A stretch of DNA of 43,912 nt from Chloroflexota bacterium (GTDB taxonomy: Bacteria; Chloroflexota; UBA11872; VXNJ01), in the NCBI GenBank assembly GCA_030744875.1, contig JASLPR010000028.1:1-43912 (forward strand), read 5' to 3'. Positions within the stretch are counted from its first letter, which is position 1. Every line of letters starts with the position of its first letter. Made by a program: the position numbers and the translations under genes. Below, piece by piece: positions 41,854 through 43,912 of the stretch. The notes under the pieces are model-generated. The model was given only the letters and a program-made list of their open reading frames with translations. It ran no database searches and was not told the DNA's origin.

Positions 41854-42381
41854 TCAGGTCTCGCCCTCCGGTTCGGCCGCGGATTCTTCCACCGGCTGAT
41901 CCTCGGGCAACTTCGGCCCGGGAGCCCCCGACGCATTCGGCGGGTTCGTCGTCGTGCGCTGCATTCCGCGGGCAATCTGCACCAGTTCGCCCTTGTCCAG
42001 CACCATCGAGCGGACGCTGTAGGATGAGTATGCGAACTCCGGCGTCATTTCGATCGCCTCGTAGGGGCAAACGTAGACGCAAATCCCGCAGTACGAACAC
42101 AGCGCCAGGTCCAGGTAGAACTCGTCGACAATCGTCTTCCGCTCGGTCTTGTCGCCCGCGTAGCGCTCCAGGCTCACGAAAATGCACTTGTCCGGGCACT
42201 CGCGGGCACAGGCCCGGCAACCGGTGCAGACGATCTCGTCCACCTCGTCATTCCACAACAGCCCTGGCGCTCCCCGCGATCGCGGCGTCATCCGGGCCGG
42301 CTCATAGGGGTACATTTCCGTCACCGGCGCCCGCCCGGCGGCGCCCAGCGTCTCCTTGAAGGCCTTCAGAATCCCGCGCAT
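41854..42381 (-). CDS. nuoI: NADH-quinone oxidoreductase subunit I
   Basis: The 175-residue ferredoxin-like subunit carries two 4Fe-4S clusters (N6a, N6b) with motifs CTGCRACARECP and CSYCGICVYVCP, each complete. It passes electrons toward the quinone site. The C-terminal tail (from about residue 145) is rich in Pro, Glu and Asn and is longer than usual. nuoH ends 25 bases upstream, and nuoJ starts 34 bases downstream. Confidence 0.95.
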   Translation of the reverse strand: MRGILKAFKETLGAAGRAPVTEMYPYEPARMTPRSRGAPGLLWNDEVDEIVCTGCRACARECPDKCIFVSLERYAGDKTERKTIVDEFYLDLALCSYCGICVYVCPYEAIEMTPEFAYSSYSVRSMVLDKGELVQIARGMQRTTTNPPNASGAPGPKLPEDQPVEESAAEPEGET

Positions 42382-42406
42382 GCGTCCGCTCCGAAATTGG
42401 TGTTCC

Positions 42407-43519
42407 TCATGCCGGGTCCGCCGATCCCGCCGGCGCCCGTGACGGCACTGGCTTGCGCACCGGCGGGCGCTCGGGGAGTTCGACTACCTTGAGCCATTCG
42501 CGTCGGTAGAACCGGTACGAGCCCGCCAGCACGATAATCGCCAGCGGGATCGTCGGCGCCCACCCGTAGACCACGAAGGTAGCCGCGACAATCAAGTTCA
42601 ACAGCGACAGCGGGATCAACACCTTCCAGCAGAGCCCCATCAACTGGTCGATCCGCAGCCGTGGCAGCGTCCCGCGCAGGTAGAAAGTAAAGATCATTAG
42701 CGGCACGGCCTTGATCAGGAACCAGACCCATCCCGGCAGGAACGGTCCTGCCCAGCCACCCAGAAACAGCACGGTCGTCAGCGACGCCATGATGAACACG
42801 TTTACGTACTCCGCTAGGAAGAACATCGCCCAGGCAATTCCCGAATACTCGACCGACGGCCCGCCGACGACCTCCGACTCCCCAACCGCCATGTCGAACG
42901 GGGTACGCGAGTGCTCCGCCAGCGCTGCCATGAAGAAGATCACCACCGCCGTCGGTTGCACCACCACAAACCACACAGTGTCGGCCTGCGCTTCCACGAT
43001 TTCGGCCAGCGAGAGCGAACCGGCAAACAGCGCCACCCCCAGCACCGAGAAGACCAGCGGAATCTCGTAGCTGACGGCCTGTGCCACGTAGCGAATCCCA
43101 CCCAGCAGCGCCCACTTATTGCCCGACGCCCAGCCGGCCATGATGAAGCCAATCGTACCCAGCGCCGGCACCGCGAACACGTACAGCAGGCTCAGGTCCA
43201 GCTTCGCCGCCACCAGGTCGCGGGTGAACGGAATCGCCACGATCACCAGCACCGACGGAACAAAAACCACAATCGGCGCGATGAAGTAGGCCCACGGCTC
43301 GGCGCCCATCGGCATCAGGATCTCTTTCAACAGCAGCTTCACCGCGTCGGCCACTGTCTGCAGCGTACCCATTGGGCCCACGTGCCACGGCCCCATCCGG
43401 CGCTGCAGGCGACCCAGCGTCTTGCGTTCGCCGTACACCAGCACCAGCGCCAGCAGCGGCGTGATCGCCAGGCAGATCGCCACCTTCAGGATAATTACCA
43501 GTACGTCGGCCAGCGTCAT
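42407..43519 (-). CDS. nuoH: NADH-quinone oxidoreductase subunit H
   Basis: The 370-residue membrane subunit forms the quinone-binding junction with NuoD. Recognisable segments are VYGERKTLGRLQRRMGPWHV, LQTVADAVKLLLKEILMP, HSRTPFDMAVGESEVVGGPS and VEYSGIAWAMFFLAEYVNV, plus RGTLPRLRIDQLMGLCWK. Its start overlaps the nuoD stop by four bases, giving a coupled pair. Confidence 0.96.
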   Translation of the reverse strand: MTLADVLVIILKVAICLAITPLLALVLVYGERKTLGRLQRRMGPWHVGPMGTLQTVADAVKLLLKEILMPMGAEPWAYFIAPIVVFVPSVLVIVAIPFTRDLVAAKLDLSLLYVFAVPALGTIGFIMAGWASGNKWALLGGIRYVAQAVSYEIPLVFSVLGVALFAGSLSLAEIVEAQADTVWFVVVQPTAVVIFFMAALAEHSRTPFDMAVGESEVVGGPSVEYSGIAWAMFFLAEYVNVFIMASLTTVLFLGGWAGPFLPGWVWFLIKAVPLMIFTFYLRGTLPRLRIDQLMGLCWKVLIPLSLLNLIVAATFVVYGWAPTIPLAIIVLAGSYRFYRREWLKVVELPERPPVRKPVPSRAPAGSADPA

Positions 43520-43911
43520 CGGTCCGCCTCGCCCAGCACGATGTCCACCGAAGCGAAGATGACCACCGCGTCCGGGATGTACCCGCCTACAAGCATCTGC
43601 TCCATGGCCCCGGCGTGTACGAAGGCCGGCGCCCGGATCTTTAGCCGGTAGGGAGTGTTTTGACCAGTGCCCACTAGGTAGATTCCCAGTTCACCCCGCG
43701 GGCTTTCTGTCCGCGAATACGCTTCCCCCTCGGGGAAGCGCAGCTGCCGCGGGACCTCACCAATAAACTCGCCCTGGGTAGGCATCCCTTCCAGGGCCTG
43801 CTCGATGATCCGGATCGACTGGCGCATTTCCAGAACCCGCATCAGGTAGCGGTCGTAGACATCGCCCACAGTGCCGACCGGGACCTCGAAATCAAACTTG
43901 TCGTAGATCGA
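43516..43911 (-). CDS. nuoD: NADH-quinone oxidoreductase subunit D, 5' part cut by window edge
   Basis: Only the C-terminal 131 codons are in the window. They match NuoD: GDVYDRYLMRVLEMRQSIRI, GELGIYLVGTGQNTPYRLKI, RAPAFVHAGAMEQML and the terminal DIVLGEADR, including the quinone-site region near the C-terminus. The gene continues beyond the right edge; upstream nuoA-C are presumably there too. The stop overlaps the nuoH start. Confidence 0.95.
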   Translation of the reverse strand, partial: SIYDKFDFEVPVGTVGDVYDRYLMRVLEMRQSIRIIEQALEGMPTQGEFIGEVPRQLRFPEGEAYSRTESPRGELGIYLVGTGQNTPYRLKIRAPAFVHAGAMEQMLVGGYIPDAVVIFASVDIVLGEADR

Positions 43912-43912
43912 A

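Overview
The window reads as chromosomal DNA from a high-GC bacterium, most likely a member of the Chloroflexota. Support for that placement is indirect: a secreted two-component-type propeller protein preceded by 'FGxPxT' repeats, a lone LpxL-like acyltransferase without lipid A genes, a split complex I locus, and dnaA followed directly by parA-parB. No rRNA, convincing tRNA, CRISPR array, insertion sequence or prophage was found. The edges cut a DedA-family gene (left) and nuoD (right).

Layout. 1-1650: partial DedA protein and a broken GAF-GGDEF diguanylate cyclase gene. 1970-5972: a large GT-C-like membrane protein, an RraA-family protein and a dihydroorotase-like metallohydrolase. 6117-9218: a compact copper module (palindromic operator inside a promoter, csoR, copA, YHS protein). 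9228-15129: HTH-metallo-beta-lactamase fusion, MATE exporter, M20 hydrolase, lipoprotein cyclophilin, divergent AnmK-like protein. 15147-17690: a possible small gene remnant, a Cas4/RecB-like PD-(D/E)XK nuclease that seems to use a CTG start, and an mgtE gene interrupted by a stop codon. 17719-19469: nuoE-nuoF. 19558-21440: DUF192 gene and the remains of a Tad/Flp pilus operon (shortened tadC, frameshifted prepilin peptidase, flp pilin with an amber codon) behind a well-formed c-di-GMP-I riboswitch with an intrinsic-terminator expression platform. 21640-26313: orphan alpha-type DNA methyltransferase, small unknown protein, secreted propeller protein, double-XRE regulator. 26525-31326: folC, acyltransferase, broken LCP-family gene, broken methyltransferase gene, small membrane protein. 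31383-35010: parB (carrying a parS site), parA, a possible origin region, dnaA. 35799-43911: zincin-type metallopeptidase and nuoN-M-L-K-J-I-H-D, all on the minus strand.

Two themes stand out. First, c-di-GMP control of a surface pilus appears to have decayed: the riboswitch core is intact, but each Tad gene behind it is damaged and the diguanylate cyclase gene nearby is damaged too. Second, damage is confined to surface and regulatory genes. There are six single-base frameshifts in three genes and three in-frame stops in three more, each stop explainable as C-to-T at a Gln codon, whereas about 30 kb of housekeeping genes (nuo, dnaA, parAB, folC, copA) reads open throughout. That contrast favours real pseudogenes over sequencing error, although two frameshifts lie in homopolymer runs and need read-level checking.
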